Shown: one piece after another, positions 17,895 through 26,199 of the stretch
Numbering within the stretch: the first letter of the stretch is position 1
Layout: every line of letters starts with the position of its first letter
NCBI RefSeq assembly: GCF_037974355.1
Contig: NZ_CP150235.1
Location: 1,922,001 to 1,986,000 of the forward strand
DNA from: Paenibacillus sp. FSL R5-0517
GTDB taxonomy: Bacteria > Bacillota > Bacilli > Paenibacillales > Paenibacillaceae
Length of the DNA stretch: 64,000 nt
Direction of reading: 5' to 3'
Made by a program: the position numbers and the translations under genes
Notes under the pieces: model-generated
The model's database searches: none
What the model saw: only the letters and a program-made list of their open reading frames with translations
Told to the model about the DNA's origin: nothing

Positions 17895-19103
17895 ATGATA
17901 GTGAATGAACAGACAACCGGGAACAATAAGAAAATGACAACTTATCTGGCACCCCTCGTGCAGCAGATACCTCCATCCGGAATTCGTAAATTTTTTGATC
18001 TGGTTGGAGACAACAAGGATATTATTACATTGGGTGTGGGTGAACCTGATTTTGTTACACCTTGGCATATGCGTGAAGCCTGTGTCTACTCGCTGGAAAG
18101 AGGTATGACCAGTTACACATCCAACGCAGGTATGCCGAAGTTGAGAGAAGCCATCAGTGAATATCTGGATACTCAGTTTGATACCAAATACGATCCCAAG
18201 GATGAGATTATTGTCACCGTGGGTGGCAGTGAAGCGATTGATCTGGCTTTGCGCGCGTTAATCGTACCTGGCGACGAGATTCTCATTCCTGAACCTTCCT
18301 ACGTGGCTTATTCACCAATCGCTTCAATCGGTGGCGGTATACCGGTTGGGGTTGAAACCTACGCAAAAGATCAGTTCAAGTTAACGGCCGAAGCACTTGA
18401 AGCTGGCATCACACCGAAGTCGAAAGTGGTTATTCTGTGTTATCCGAGTAATCCCACTGGGGCCATCATGACGTATGAAGAGTGGCTGCCGATTGCTGAA
18501 GTGATTAAAAAGCATGATCTGATTGTAATCGCTGATGAAATCTATGCTGAATTGACGTACACACAAAAACATGTTAGCTTTGCAGCTATTCCTGAAATGA
18601 AGGAGCGAACAATTCTCGTAAGCGGATTTTCGAAGGCATTTGCAATGACAGGTTGGCGGATCGGTTACATGTGTGGTCATCCTGAGCTTATTGCAGCCAT
18701 GCTCAAAATCCATCAGTATACAGTAATGTGTGCACCGGCCATGGGTCAGGTTGCTGCACTTGAGGCATTGACGAACGGTTTGGGTGAGAAAGATCGGATG
18801 GTAGAATCATATAATCAGCGTAGACGTTTAATTGTGCAGGGATTCAGGGATATTGGACTTGATTGTCATGAACCTCAGGGAGCATTCTATGCATTCCCGA
18901 GCATTCAAAAGACAGGTATGAGTTCCGACCTGTTTGCTGAGCGATTGTTAACGGAGAATAAAGTTGCTGCTGTTCCCGGCAATGTTTTTGGCCCTCAGGG
19001 TGAAGGCTTCTTGCGCTGTTCTTATGCTACTTCTGTAACCCAATTGAATGAAGCTTTGGAACGAATCGGAAACTTTGTTTACAAACTGCAAAAAGAGGGT
19101 TAA
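17895..19103 (+). CDS. alaT: class I/II PLP aminotransferase (AlaT/PatA group)
   Basis: The protein has 402 residues. The PLP lysine is Lys247 in SGFSKAFAMTGWRIGY. Other fold I landmarks are NPTGAIMTYEEW, ADEIYAELTY and the C-terminal LRCSYATS. It groups with B. subtilis YugH/AlaT and PatA, which use alanine or diaminopimelate-type substrates. Because it follows an Lrp-type regulator, alanine transaminase is the best guess. AAGGAAG is seven bases before the ATG. Confidence 0.85.
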   Translation: MIVNEQTTGNNKKMTTYLAPLVQQIPPSGIRKFFDLVGDNKDIITLGVGEPDFVTPWHMREACVYSLERGMTSYTSNAGMPKLREAISEYLDTQFDTKYDPKDEIIVTVGGSEAIDLALRALIVPGDEILIPEPSYVAYSPIASIGGGIPVGVETYAKDQFKLTAEALEAGITPKSKVVILCYPSNPTGAIMTYEEWLPIAEVIKKHDLIVIADEIYAELTYTQKHVSFAAIPEMKERTILVSGFSKAFAMTGWRIGYMCGHPELIAAMLKIHQYTVMCAPAMGQVAALEALTNGLGEKDRMVESYNQRRRLIVQGFRDIGLDCHEPQGAFYAFPSIQKTGMSSDLFAERLLTENKVAAVPGNVFGPQGEGFLRCSYATSVTQLNEALERIGNFVYKLQKEG

Positions 19104-19178
19104 TACTAAAGTAGAATCTTTTTACAAGTGTGACATTGTTATCGTTGGAAAAAAATAACTTTCTTTTACAAAATAATG

Positions 19179-19187
19179 TGATATAAT
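19179..19187 (+). promoter_or_regulatory. extended -10 promoter of the Spo0E-family gene
   Basis: TGATATAAT contains a perfect TATAAT (19182-19187) with an extended TG. No good -35 is visible. It lies about 60 bp before the start. Confidence 0.5.
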
Positions 19188-19246
19188 TTCAATTTGAAAT
19201 AAGTTTTCATATATTTGGAAAACATTTTTCCGAGGAGGGGTTAGCT

Positions 19247-19513
19247 TTGTTTTGTGTTGAATATGATTTACCGACGAATCGTGGGCACGTTCTGGCAGAA
19301 GGCGATCATGGCGACCGATGGTCGGTGAAACCCGATAACGCATCTTTGCATGACATTTCCTTGGAAGATGAAATTCATATGCTTCGTCGCAAGATGGAAC
19401 AGATCTTCCTCGAAGAGAAATCATTCACATCCGATATTGTAATTGAAATCAGCAGTTTGCTGGATTTAAAGATTAATGAGTATATGAAGGCTAACCCGAT
19501 CAAAGCAAAATAA
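19247..19513 (+). CDS. Spo0E-family aspartyl-phosphate phosphatase
   Basis: The protein has 88 residues. The C-terminal half has the two-helix Spo0E pattern IHMLRRKMEQIF and the signature S-x3-D in ISSLLDLKINEYM. Such proteins dephosphorylate Spo0A~P and delay sporulation. The N-terminal ~40 residues are not part of the usual domain. The start is TTG at 19247, six bases after GAGGAGGGG; no better ATG exists until within the domain. Confidence 0.78.
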   Translation: MFCVEYDLPTNRGHVLAEGDHGDRWSVKPDNASLHDISLEDEIHMLRRKMEQIFLEEKSFTSDIVIEISSLLDLKINEYMKANPIKAK

Positions 19514-19554
19514 CGTTTATGCCGGATTGAAACGTTTCATTAATCGAATTAGAG

Positions 19555-19583
19555 AGGGAGACCTGAGAGGGTCTTCTTTTTTT
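19555..19583 (+). terminator. weak terminator after the Spo0E-family gene
   Basis: GAGACC-TGAGAG-GGTCTTC forms a short stem followed by a run of seven T. Confidence 0.55.
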
Positions 19584-19683
19584 GTATGTGCAAAGGCAGG
19601 GTGATCGCCCGATCAAACAGGTTATTTTTTTGCGTGGAACAATTGTGATATATTGGACGTAGGAGACTAAAGGGGGAACTGGA

Positions 19684-20235
19684 ATGAAGAGATTTTGGGG
19701 GCTTACTGCGATCGTTTCTATCGTTTTTCTGCTTGCTGGTTGTGGTGGTAAAGATGGTTTTTCCATTTTTATCATTGATAACCAAGGAAATCCATCTGTA
19801 ATCTCAGAACAGTTACAGGCTAATCTGCAACAGAAACTGGGCGAGGAACCCAAGGTGGAAGTGATCACCAGTGCGATGTATGATGTTCAGAAAATTATGG
19901 TTGAGTACGCAGCTGGAGGACATGATATCTTCATTTTGCCTGAATCTGACATGAAACAATATGGAAGTAATGGTTCCAATATTCCGCTGGATGATACTTT
20001 TGACCCCAAGAAGTTTGAACGGGGTGTATTTGAGGGTGGAGTATTGGTAGAGAAGGGTGAAGGAGATGGAGGTTCAGATATCAAACAAGAATCACATCTT
20101 TACGGCATTCCGCTCGAAGATATGAAAATGTTTAAAGATGTAGAATATGCTGCGAGCAATCTGTTCGCTACCATTCCAGTGTCATCTTCCAATGTCGAAG
20201 AATCCAAGAAAGTGCTGAAGGCGCTGACAGAGTAA
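19684..20235 (+). CDS. predicted lipoprotein of unknown function
   Basis: The protein has 183 residues. The signal MKRFWGLTAIVSIVFLLAGC ends in lipobox LAGC with Cys20. The mature part includes VEVITSAMYDVQKIMVEYAAGGHDIFILPESDMKQYG, which is reminiscent of a periplasmic-binding-protein lobe, but the protein is too short for a full one. I do not recognise the family. AAAGGGGGAAC is upstream of the ATG. Confidence 0.72.
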   Translation: MKRFWGLTAIVSIVFLLAGCGGKDGFSIFIIDNQGNPSVISEQLQANLQQKLGEEPKVEVITSAMYDVQKIMVEYAAGGHDIFILPESDMKQYGSNGSNIPLDDTFDPKKFERGVFEGGVLVEKGEGDGGSDIKQESHLYGIPLEDMKMFKDVEYAASNLFATIPVSSSNVEESKKVLKALTE

Positions 20236-20272
20236 AGAAAATTCAGAATGGCTATGGAAGGAGGGAAGCGGA

Positions 20273-20815
20273 TTGCTGATTACGGTCACAGGCGGCATAG
20301 GTAGTGGTAAAACCCGGTTTGCCCTCAAGTACGCAGCCGGGATTAGCCGGGAGGGTGTATATTTATCCACTGGTGATCATGATCCCGTTATTCCCGAATT
20401 GCCATCCGCTCATTATCGTGCCATTCATGCCGGGAACGGTCAGCATCTGACAGAGGTGATCACCCAGATTAATCGGGAATCCAATCTGTTTTTGGCGGAT
20501 CAGCGAATTGTAATTGTAGATAGTTTGACCTCCTGGATGGCTACCAGTTTCAGAGCAACCGAGGATCTGAATCAGCAGCGATCAGAGACACAGCTTTTGC
20601 TTGATGCGTTATTGTCTTATCAGGGGAAGCTGCTTGTGATTACCAATGAAATGCATGGCACATTACATCCTACCGAGGAAGAACGAATATTTACAGCGAG
20701 AATGGCTTCGGTTAACCGGATGCTGCAGATACATGCTGAAAAGATGTACATGCTGGTATCTGGTCTGGCTATCGATCTTAAGAGTCAGGGCATGCGAAAT
20801 GAAGATGAACGATAG
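20273..20815 (+). CDS. cobU: CobU-like adenosylcobinamide kinase/guanylyltransferase
   Basis: The protein has 180 residues, the CobU length. The P-loop is GGIGSGKT (residues 7-14) rather than the usual GGARSGKS. The later motif ITNEMHGTLHPTEEERIFTARMASVNRML corresponds to the VSNEVG...R.F.D..G..NQ stretch of CobU, though it is divergent. The D-EM-RI-H-R stretch holding the guanylylated His is not clear; SAHYRAIH is the nearest. No other corrin-ring genes are near, but a PduO-type adenosyltransferase follows at 21660. TTG 20273 lies seven bases after AAGGAGGG. Confidence 0.7.
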   Translation: MLITVTGGIGSGKTRFALKYAAGISREGVYLSTGDHDPVIPELPSAHYRAIHAGNGQHLTEVITQINRESNLFLADQRIVIVDSLTSWMATSFRATEDLNQQRSETQLLLDALLSYQGKLLVITNEMHGTLHPTEEERIFTARMASVNRMLQIHAEKMYMLVSGLAIDLKSQGMRNEDER

Positions 20816-20842
20816 TGAGATGACATAAACGGGTGACTTAAA

Positions 20843-20884
20843 GAGGCCTCCTAAACCACGAATGGGTGGCGAGGAGGCTTTATT
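20843..20884. terminator. bidirectional terminator between cobU-like and dedA genes
   Basis: GCCTCCT/AGGAGGC arms plus inner CCAC/GTGG pairs, followed by TTTATTT. Confidence 0.75.
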
Positions 20885-20897
20885 TAATCATAGTTCT

Positions 20898-21509
20898 TTA
20901 TTTTTTCTTTTTGCTACGTCTGATCCACCAGATGATACATCCGATAACAATAATGGCTAGCATGACGTACACCACGATGGAATAGACGTCCATAAAGTGC
21001 AAAATGCTCTCCCACGATGCGCCAAGCGCAGCACCGACGCAGACAAGAATGACATTCCAGATCAATGTACCAATGGTTGTAAAGAGAAGGAATAAACCAA
21101 ATTTCATATTGGACATGCCTGCCGGAATGGAGATAAGACTACGTACGAGGGGAACCATTCGGCAGAATAATACGGTCCACATGCCATATTTGTCAAACCA
21201 TGCATCGACACGGTGAATATCCTCTTTTTTGATGCGTAGCACATGTCCCCAACGTTCCACAATTTTCACAAGGCGCTCGACGTCAATGAGCAGACCAATA
21301 CCATACAGCATGACAGCACCAAGGACGGAGCCGATGGTAGCAGCGATAATAACCCCTGGAAGAGTTAGACTGGTGTAAGTGGTCAAGAAACCGCCAAATG
21401 GCAAGATGATTTCGGATGGAATCGGGGGGAATACATTCTCAAGAGCAATAATGAGTGCAATGCCTATGTAGCCGTATTGTTCCATGAAATCGGTTATCCA
21501 GTTTTGCAT
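20898..21509 (-). CDS. DedA-family membrane protein
   Basis: The protein has 203 residues. It carries the SNARE-associated/DedA signature with ENVFPPIPSEIILPFGGFL near the N-terminus and the FCRMVPLVRSLISIPAGMSNMKF motif with its arginines, and it ends in RRSKKKK. DedA proteins are now regarded as lipid-carrier or polyprenyl-phosphate flippases. GGGAGACG precedes the ATG. It is transcribed away from the PduO gene. Confidence 0.88.
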   Translation of the reverse strand: MQNWITDFMEQYGYIGIALIIALENVFPPIPSEIILPFGGFLTTYTSLTLPGVIIAATIGSVLGAVMLYGIGLLIDVERLVKIVERWGHVLRIKKEDIHRVDAWFDKYGMWTVLFCRMVPLVRSLISIPAGMSNMKFGLFLLFTTIGTLIWNVILVCVGAALGASWESILHFMDVYSIVVYVMLAIIVIGCIIWWIRRSKKKK

Positions 21510-21659
21510 AATCGTCTCCCTTTGCTTTTGGTTTCCTTCGATTTGTCGTATACTCGGCAGAGCACACCAATTCTTATATACGTGTACAGCGAGAAACTGG
21601 TTTCTGAAAAAATAGCATTCCCGTATTCATTAATGATATTAACAATTGGAGGGATAACG

Positions 21660-22235
21660 ATGGGCATATATACACGAACAGGTGACGAAGGTCAGACCTC
21701 GGTTATTGGTGGACGTGTCATCAAGGATGATGACCGAGTAGAGGCTTATGGTACGATTGATGAATTGAACTGTTTTGTCGGTCAGGCGATTAGCCTTATT
21801 GAGTCGGCTCAGGGCGAATTCGACGATCTGCGTGAACATCTGCTGGAAGTGCAGCAGGAATTGTTCGATTGCGGGTCGGATCTGGCCTTCGTGAAGATTA
21901 GTGAGACTAAATATAAGGTGAGAGATGAAATGGTCACACGTCTGGAGCAATGGATTGACCAGTATGATGCAGAGAATCCGAAAGTGGAACGCTTCATTAT
22001 TCCAGGTGGCAGCCAGTTATCCTCTGCTTTGCACGTATGCCGTACCGTATGTCGCCGCGCAGAACGTCGCACGGTAACACTGGGACAACATACGGATATT
22101 AATCCGTCTGTACGGCGGTATCTAAACCGACTGTCTGATTATTTCTTCGTAGTTGCACGGACGGCCAACGCGAGACAACAGGTGGCCGATATTGAATATG
22201 TGCGGAGCAAAAAAGTCTTCCGCCGCAAAGAATGA
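21660..22235 (+). CDS. cob(I)alamin adenosyltransferase, PduO type
   Basis: The protein has 191 residues. The N-terminal YTRTGDEGQTSVIGG and the helices with VEAYGTIDELNCFVG, ERFIIPGGSQLSSALHVCRTVCRRAERR and NPSVRRYLNRLSDYFFVVAR are the diagnostic PduO motifs. It adds the adenosyl group of ATP to cobalamin. GGAGGG lies about seven bases before ATG 21660. The stop overlaps the start of the next gene by four bases (ATGA). Confidence 0.93.
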   Translation: MGIYTRTGDEGQTSVIGGRVIKDDDRVEAYGTIDELNCFVGQAISLIESAQGEFDDLREHLLEVQQELFDCGSDLAFVKISETKYKVRDEMVTRLEQWIDQYDAENPKVERFIIPGGSQLSSALHVCRTVCRRAERRTVTLGQHTDINPSVRRYLNRLSDYFFVVARTANARQQVADIEYVRSKKVFRRKE

Positions 22236-23215
22236 GCCAATACTATTCGCCCATTGTCTACACGGTGACCGAGCAAGAAGATGGCTGGCTGCTGAAGACC
22301 GTGCTTCAGCGGCGGCTGCTGGTGTCCCGCAAGCTCTTGTCCAAAATCAAGCTGACGGAACAAGGCGTTATGCTTAATGGGGAGCGCGTATACATTAGCG
22401 TCAAGGTAGCTGCAGGTGATGTCGTTGAAGTTCGGATGGAGCAAGAGGAATCGGATGATATTTTGCCTGAACCTATCCCCTTTACCGTACTGTATGAAGA
22501 CGAGCATTTGCTTATTGTAAACAAGGATGCCGGCATCATCGTTCATCCAACACATGGTCATTACACGGGGACTTTGGCGAATGGGGTTGTGCATTACTGG
22601 AAATCCAAGGGCGAGCGCTTCCGGTTCAGACCGATTCATCGACTTGATCAGGAAACGTCAGGTGTGCTGGCCATAGCCAAGAACCCTTATGTGCATCAGC
22701 ATGTGTCCGAACAGATGATTGCAGGAACAGTGGATAAGAAATATATTGCACTTGTGCACGGCAGCCCTGTCCCGGAACAAGGATCAGTGGATGGGCCGAT
22801 TGACCGCGATCCTGAGGAGCCACACCGCCGAATTGTAACGCCTGATGGTTACGCTGCAAGAACGTTGTACACGACTTTAACACGTTGGTCTGGGGGCAGT
22901 GCCAGTGCAATAAGTCTCAAGCTGGAAAGTGGAAGAACCCACCAGATCCGGGTACATATGACGTCCATCGGTTGCCCGTTGATCGGAGATCGGATGTACA
23001 AGACACTACCTGAGCATGAGATCAATGAACGGACCATTGCTGTTCGGGAAGAACGGGATAGCTGGATCGAACGTCAAGCCTTACACGCCTGCGAATTGAC
23101 GTTTGAGCATCCAATTCTACAGGAACGCATAACGTTCCATGCCCCTTTGCCAGCAGATATGGCCGCGCTAGAGAATCGTTTGAATGATGACGCAGCTCCC
23201 AGAGAAGAATTGTAG
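22232..23215 (+). CDS. RluA-family pseudouridine synthase
   Basis: The protein has 327 residues. An S4-like N-terminal region is followed by the catalytic domain with HRLDQETSG and nucleophile Asp139, then KKYIALVHG and LKLESGRTHQIRVHMTSIGCPLIGD. It converts uridine to pseudouridine in rRNA or tRNA; the exact target is unknown. It overlaps pduO by ATGA and so is probably translationally coupled to it. Confidence 0.92.
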   Translation: MSQYYSPIVYTVTEQEDGWLLKTVLQRRLLVSRKLLSKIKLTEQGVMLNGERVYISVKVAAGDVVEVRMEQEESDDILPEPIPFTVLYEDEHLLIVNKDAGIIVHPTHGHYTGTLANGVVHYWKSKGERFRFRPIHRLDQETSGVLAIAKNPYVHQHVSEQMIAGTVDKKYIALVHGSPVPEQGSVDGPIDRDPEEPHRRIVTPDGYAARTLYTTLTRWSGGSASAISLKLESGRTHQIRVHMTSIGCPLIGDRMYKTLPEHEINERTIAVREERDSWIERQALHACELTFEHPILQERITFHAPLPADMAALENRLNDDAAPREEL

Positions 23216-23565
23216 GAAGCCTGCAACGAGGCTCTTAGATTTCCTTAGATACGCCCTCTGTGTAGTAGGTGTCGTAGCTTTTTGTACGGTCCATCTTGCT
23301 AGGCCCTTTCTGCTTAAGTTTCAACGCTAGTAAGCTATTCCATTGTGAGGGGTGCTATAATGCACTCGAACAACATGCCGTAGGCTAATCTTTATGGTTT
23401 AATGTGTTGATGTTTACCCATTTCATGTTAAATATTTCATGAATTCAAATCTCAAAAGCTTTTAAGGATATAAAAGCTGTAAGACTTTGACCCAAAAAAT
23501 ATAGCGAATGAGTGTTTTTGAACACATTCGCAAAAAATCAGTAAAATTACATGGCGATGGTATCG
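23216..23565. other. non-coding spacer
   Basis: There is no gene-sized frame. It holds an extended -10 promoter TGCTATAAT at 23353-23361, which would give a ~290-nt leader to the next gene. A hairpin GCGAATG...CATTCGC at about 23502-23530 is followed by A-rich sequence on the plus strand and T-rich on the minus strand. A weak AGCCT/AGGCT hairpin directly after the RluA gene has no T-run. Confidence 0.5.
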
Positions 23566-23651
23566 ATTTGGAGCGACTTTTGGATTTGCGAAGCAAACCA
23601 AGGGAAGCGAGAAGTCGAGACCGGAGCCACACGAAACCGGAGCATTTGGAG
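23566..23651. repeat. hairpin-rich intergenic element bounded by ATTTGGAG direct repeats
   Basis: ATTTGGAG occurs at 23566-23573 and 23644-23651. Between them GCGACTT...AAGTC pairs over the length, an inner stem is GGATTTGC-GAA-GCAAACC, and ACCGGAGC is repeated. The second copy of ATTTGGAG supplies the GGAG ribosome binding site of the following gene. From memory this block recurs upstream of other Paenibacillus genes. That is recall, not a search. Confidence 0.5.
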
Positions 23652-23659
23652 GTAAATAA

Positions 23660-24025
23660 ATGAGCAACTTAAAAGTATATCAATATGCCAAATGCGGCAC
23701 ATGCCGCAAAGCTGTAAAGTGGCTTGAAGCGCAAGGACATGAGTTGGAGCTAATCCCCATTTTTGACACACCACCATCAGAATCTGAACTAACAGAATTG
23801 ATCCAGAAAAGCGGGCTCGAGGTGAAAAAGTTCTTTAATACGAGCGGGGAAGTGTACAAAGAACAACAATTGAAGGACAAGCTGCCAGGCATGTCCGCTG
23901 ATGAACAGATTCGTTTGTTGGCTTCCAATGGTCGGTTGATCAAACGTCCGATTGTTACGGATGGAGAAAAGGTGACAGTTGGTTTCAAGGAAGAAACGTT
24001 CGAGCAGGAATGGAATAACGCATAA
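23660..24025 (+). CDS. ArsC/Spx-family thioredoxin-fold protein (YusI-like)
   Basis: The protein has 121 residues. KVYQYAKCGTCRKAVKWLEAQG carries the CxxC of the family, and LIKRPIVTDGEKVTVGF is the conserved C-terminal strand. It lacks the features that mark true Spx, so an arsenate-reductase-like redox protein (B. subtilis YusI group) is likelier. GGAGG lies about nine bases before the ATG and is part of the preceding repeat. Confidence 0.85.
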   Translation: MSNLKVYQYAKCGTCRKAVKWLEAQGHELELIPIFDTPPSESELTELIQKSGLEVKKFFNTSGEVYKEQQLKDKLPGMSADEQIRLLASNGRLIKRPIVTDGEKVTVGFKEETFEQEWNNA

Positions 24026-24039
24026 GCGTGCTGAATACC

Positions 24040-24072
24040 AGCCTTGAATTGTTCAAAATTCAGGGCTTTTTT
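24040..24072 (+). terminator. terminator of the ArsC-like gene
   Basis: AGCCTTGAAT-TGTTCAAA-ATTCAGGGCT (one G-U) followed by TTTTTT. Confidence 0.88.
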
Positions 24073-24097
24073 GGCTGAACGATGGTTGGCGGAACTA

Positions 24098-24106
24098 TGC
24101 TATAAT
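24098..24106 (+). promoter_or_regulatory. extended -10 promoter before the exonuclease gene
   Basis: TGCTATAAT has a perfect -10 with extended TG. The -35 is poor. Confidence 0.5.
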
Positions 24107-24163
24107 GATAGAATTAGTTTCGTATTTTATATGCTCGATCAGGATAGGAGAGAACAAATTCAA

Positions 24164-25057
24164 GTGAATCAACGTAATGAACCTACTTTGTTGCTGGTGG
24201 ACGGTATGGCGGTGTTGTTCCGTGCTTTTTATGCGACATCTGCAAGCGGATATATCAGACGTACAAAGGCAGGATTGCCTACCAACGCAGTCTACGGATT
24301 TATCCGTTATTTCTGGGATGCGGTTCAGACTTTTGGGCCAAGTCATGTCGTATGTTGTTGGGATATGGGCGGTAAGACGTTCCGCGGTGAAGAATATGCA
24401 GCCTACAAAGGCAACCGGTCTGAAGCTCCGGATGACCTGATTCCCCAGTTCGCCCTGATTCGTGAAGTCATGGATAGCCTGGGTATTCCGAATATAGGTG
24501 CACAAGGATTCGAAGCTGACGATTGCATCGGGACGCTTGCTAAGTATTATACCGAAGAGACAGATATGAATGTTATGGTACTGACGGGTGACCACGACAT
24601 GTTGCAACTGATTAATGATCGCACGAGTATCATTATTATGAAAAAAGGCCATGGCAACTACATGGTGTACAATCCTGAAACGCTCATGGCAGAGAAACAA
24701 CTGACACCTCGTCAAGTCATTGACATGAAGGGTCTGATGGGAGATGCCAGTGACAACTATCCCGGAGTACGGGGAATTGGTGAGAAAACAGCGTTGAAGC
24801 TTGTACAGGAATATGGCTCCATTGAAGGGATTTTGAGCAACATGGATAAACTGACCCCTTCGGTGCGTAACAAGATTGAGAATGATCTGGACATGCTTCA
24901 TCTGTCCCGCAAACTGGCAGAGATTCATTGTGCTGTTCCGGTTGCCTGTGCGCTGGATATCTGTGAATTGCGTCTTGATCCGGATATGGTGATGGACAAG
25001 TTTGAACAACTTGAGATGAAGAGCCTCGGCTCTTGGATGGGAGTGGCAATAGGGTGA
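24164..25057 (+). CDS. 5'-3' exonuclease (Pol I N-terminal-domain type)
   Basis: The protein has 297 residues and resembles the 5' nuclease domain of DNA polymerase I without the polymerase. Metal-site stretches are LLLVDGMAVLFRAFYA, GFEADDCIGTLA, VLTGDHDMLQL and KGLMGDASDNYPGVRGIGEKTA with its H3TH motif. It should remove RNA primers or flaps. I chose GTG 24164 because the conserved part begins there; an in-frame ATG at 24131 has no ribosome binding site. GGAGAG lies 11-13 bases upstream. It overlaps the next gene. Confidence 0.86.
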   Translation: MNQRNEPTLLLVDGMAVLFRAFYATSASGYIRRTKAGLPTNAVYGFIRYFWDAVQTFGPSHVVCCWDMGGKTFRGEEYAAYKGNRSEAPDDLIPQFALIREVMDSLGIPNIGAQGFEADDCIGTLAKYYTEETDMNVMVLTGDHDMLQLINDRTSIIIMKKGHGNYMVYNPETLMAEKQLTPRQVIDMKGLMGDASDNYPGVRGIGEKTALKLVQEYGSIEGILSNMDKLTPSVRNKIENDLDMLHLSRKLAEIHCAVPVACALDICELRLDPDMVMDKFEQLEMKSLGSWMGVAIG

Positions 25058-25062
25058 GCAAC

Positions 25063-26169
25063 ATGAAGAACGTACGATCAGGCAAAAAGTGGTGGACAGG
25101 GGCTATGGCCCTCGTCCTGGCCTTGCCAATAATTCTTTCGGGAGCAGTAAGTGCGCCACAGACAGTGGATGCCAAAGCAGCAATTAGCACCAAAGTACAG
25201 AAAGTAAAAGCAGCAGGACGTAATTTTACCGTACAGACCGTTTCGATTCCGAAGGGAACACCGGTTACCGTGGGACTCGCGAAGAAGCAAGTTGGCCAGA
25301 CGGCTACATTGCCATCGATTGTGAAAGCTTATGGTGCACAAGCAGCCATTAACGGAGCATTTTTCGAAGCATATAACGGAGCACCAGATCCATACGGCAT
25401 GTTAATAGCAAATGGTAAGGTCATACATATTGGAAGATACGGAACATCCATCGGATTTAAGGAAGATGGCTCGGCGATCATGGATTCACTTCAGGTGAGT
25501 TTGACAGGTAAAGTAACAGATACAAAAGGCAAATCACGCAGTTGGTATGCGACATTTATTAATCGAACACCCTCTGCGAATGCAAGCATTACGATGCTGT
25601 ATACACCTGAACGAGGTGCGACAGTCGGGTTCAAAGGTGGTACTGCAGTAGTCATGGAGAAAGGCATCGTGACCAAAAAAGTGCCTAACACCAATGTAGC
25701 CATTCCTAAGAATGGCTCTGTGCTGGTCTTCACAGGCAACCAAAAGTCCTCTTCAGATCGTTTCACCGTTGGTTCAACCGTAGAAATGAATTACAAATAT
25801 ACGAACGCAGCAGGTAAAGAGATTCCTTGGCAAGATGTGGTGACCGCTGTGGGAGCAGGTCCGCGTCTGGTGAAAGACGGCAAGGTAGCTGTAAATCCGA
25901 CGAGTGAAGGTTTCAAGGATGCCAAGATTCTTAATGCTTCCGGAGCCAGAAGTGGTATCGCAATCATGGCGGACGGTTCTGTTATGCTGGCTACCGTTTC
26001 CGGAGCAACAATCAAGGAGTGGGCAGCGGTGATGCAAAAGCTTGGTGCGAAGCAGGCCATGAATCTGGATGGTGGCGCATCCTCAGGCATGTATGCCGGG
26101 GGCAAAATGCTGACCTCACCAGGTCGACTTTTGAGTAATACACTCGTATTTGGTGGCTCTGTTCGTTAA
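25063..26169 (+). CDS. secreted phosphodiester glycosidase (NAGPA domain)
   Basis: The protein has 368 residues. A signal peptide (MKNVRSGKKWWTGAMALVLA...) ends near VSAPQTVDAKA. The mature domain has INGAFFEAYNGAPDPYGMLIANG, GARSGIAIMADGSVMLATV and the hallmark MNLDGGASSGMYAGGKML of NAGPA/YngK-type phosphodiester glycosidases, which act on wall or polymer phosphodiesters. A GTG at 25054 overlapping the exonuclease stop is an alternative start. The tight junction implies a shared transcript. Confidence 0.85.
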   Translation: MKNVRSGKKWWTGAMALVLALPIILSGAVSAPQTVDAKAAISTKVQKVKAAGRNFTVQTVSIPKGTPVTVGLAKKQVGQTATLPSIVKAYGAQAAINGAFFEAYNGAPDPYGMLIANGKVIHIGRYGTSIGFKEDGSAIMDSLQVSLTGKVTDTKGKSRSWYATFINRTPSANASITMLYTPERGATVGFKGGTAVVMEKGIVTKKVPNTNVAIPKNGSVLVFTGNQKSSSDRFTVGSTVEMNYKYTNAAGKEIPWQDVVTAVGAGPRLVKDGKVAVNPTSEGFKDAKILNASGARSGIAIMADGSVMLATVSGATIKEWAAVMQKLGAKQAMNLDGGASSGMYAGGKMLTSPGRLLSNTLVFGGSVR

Positions 26170-26199
26170 AAGAAAGTGATTATGGGAGGAATGACGCAA

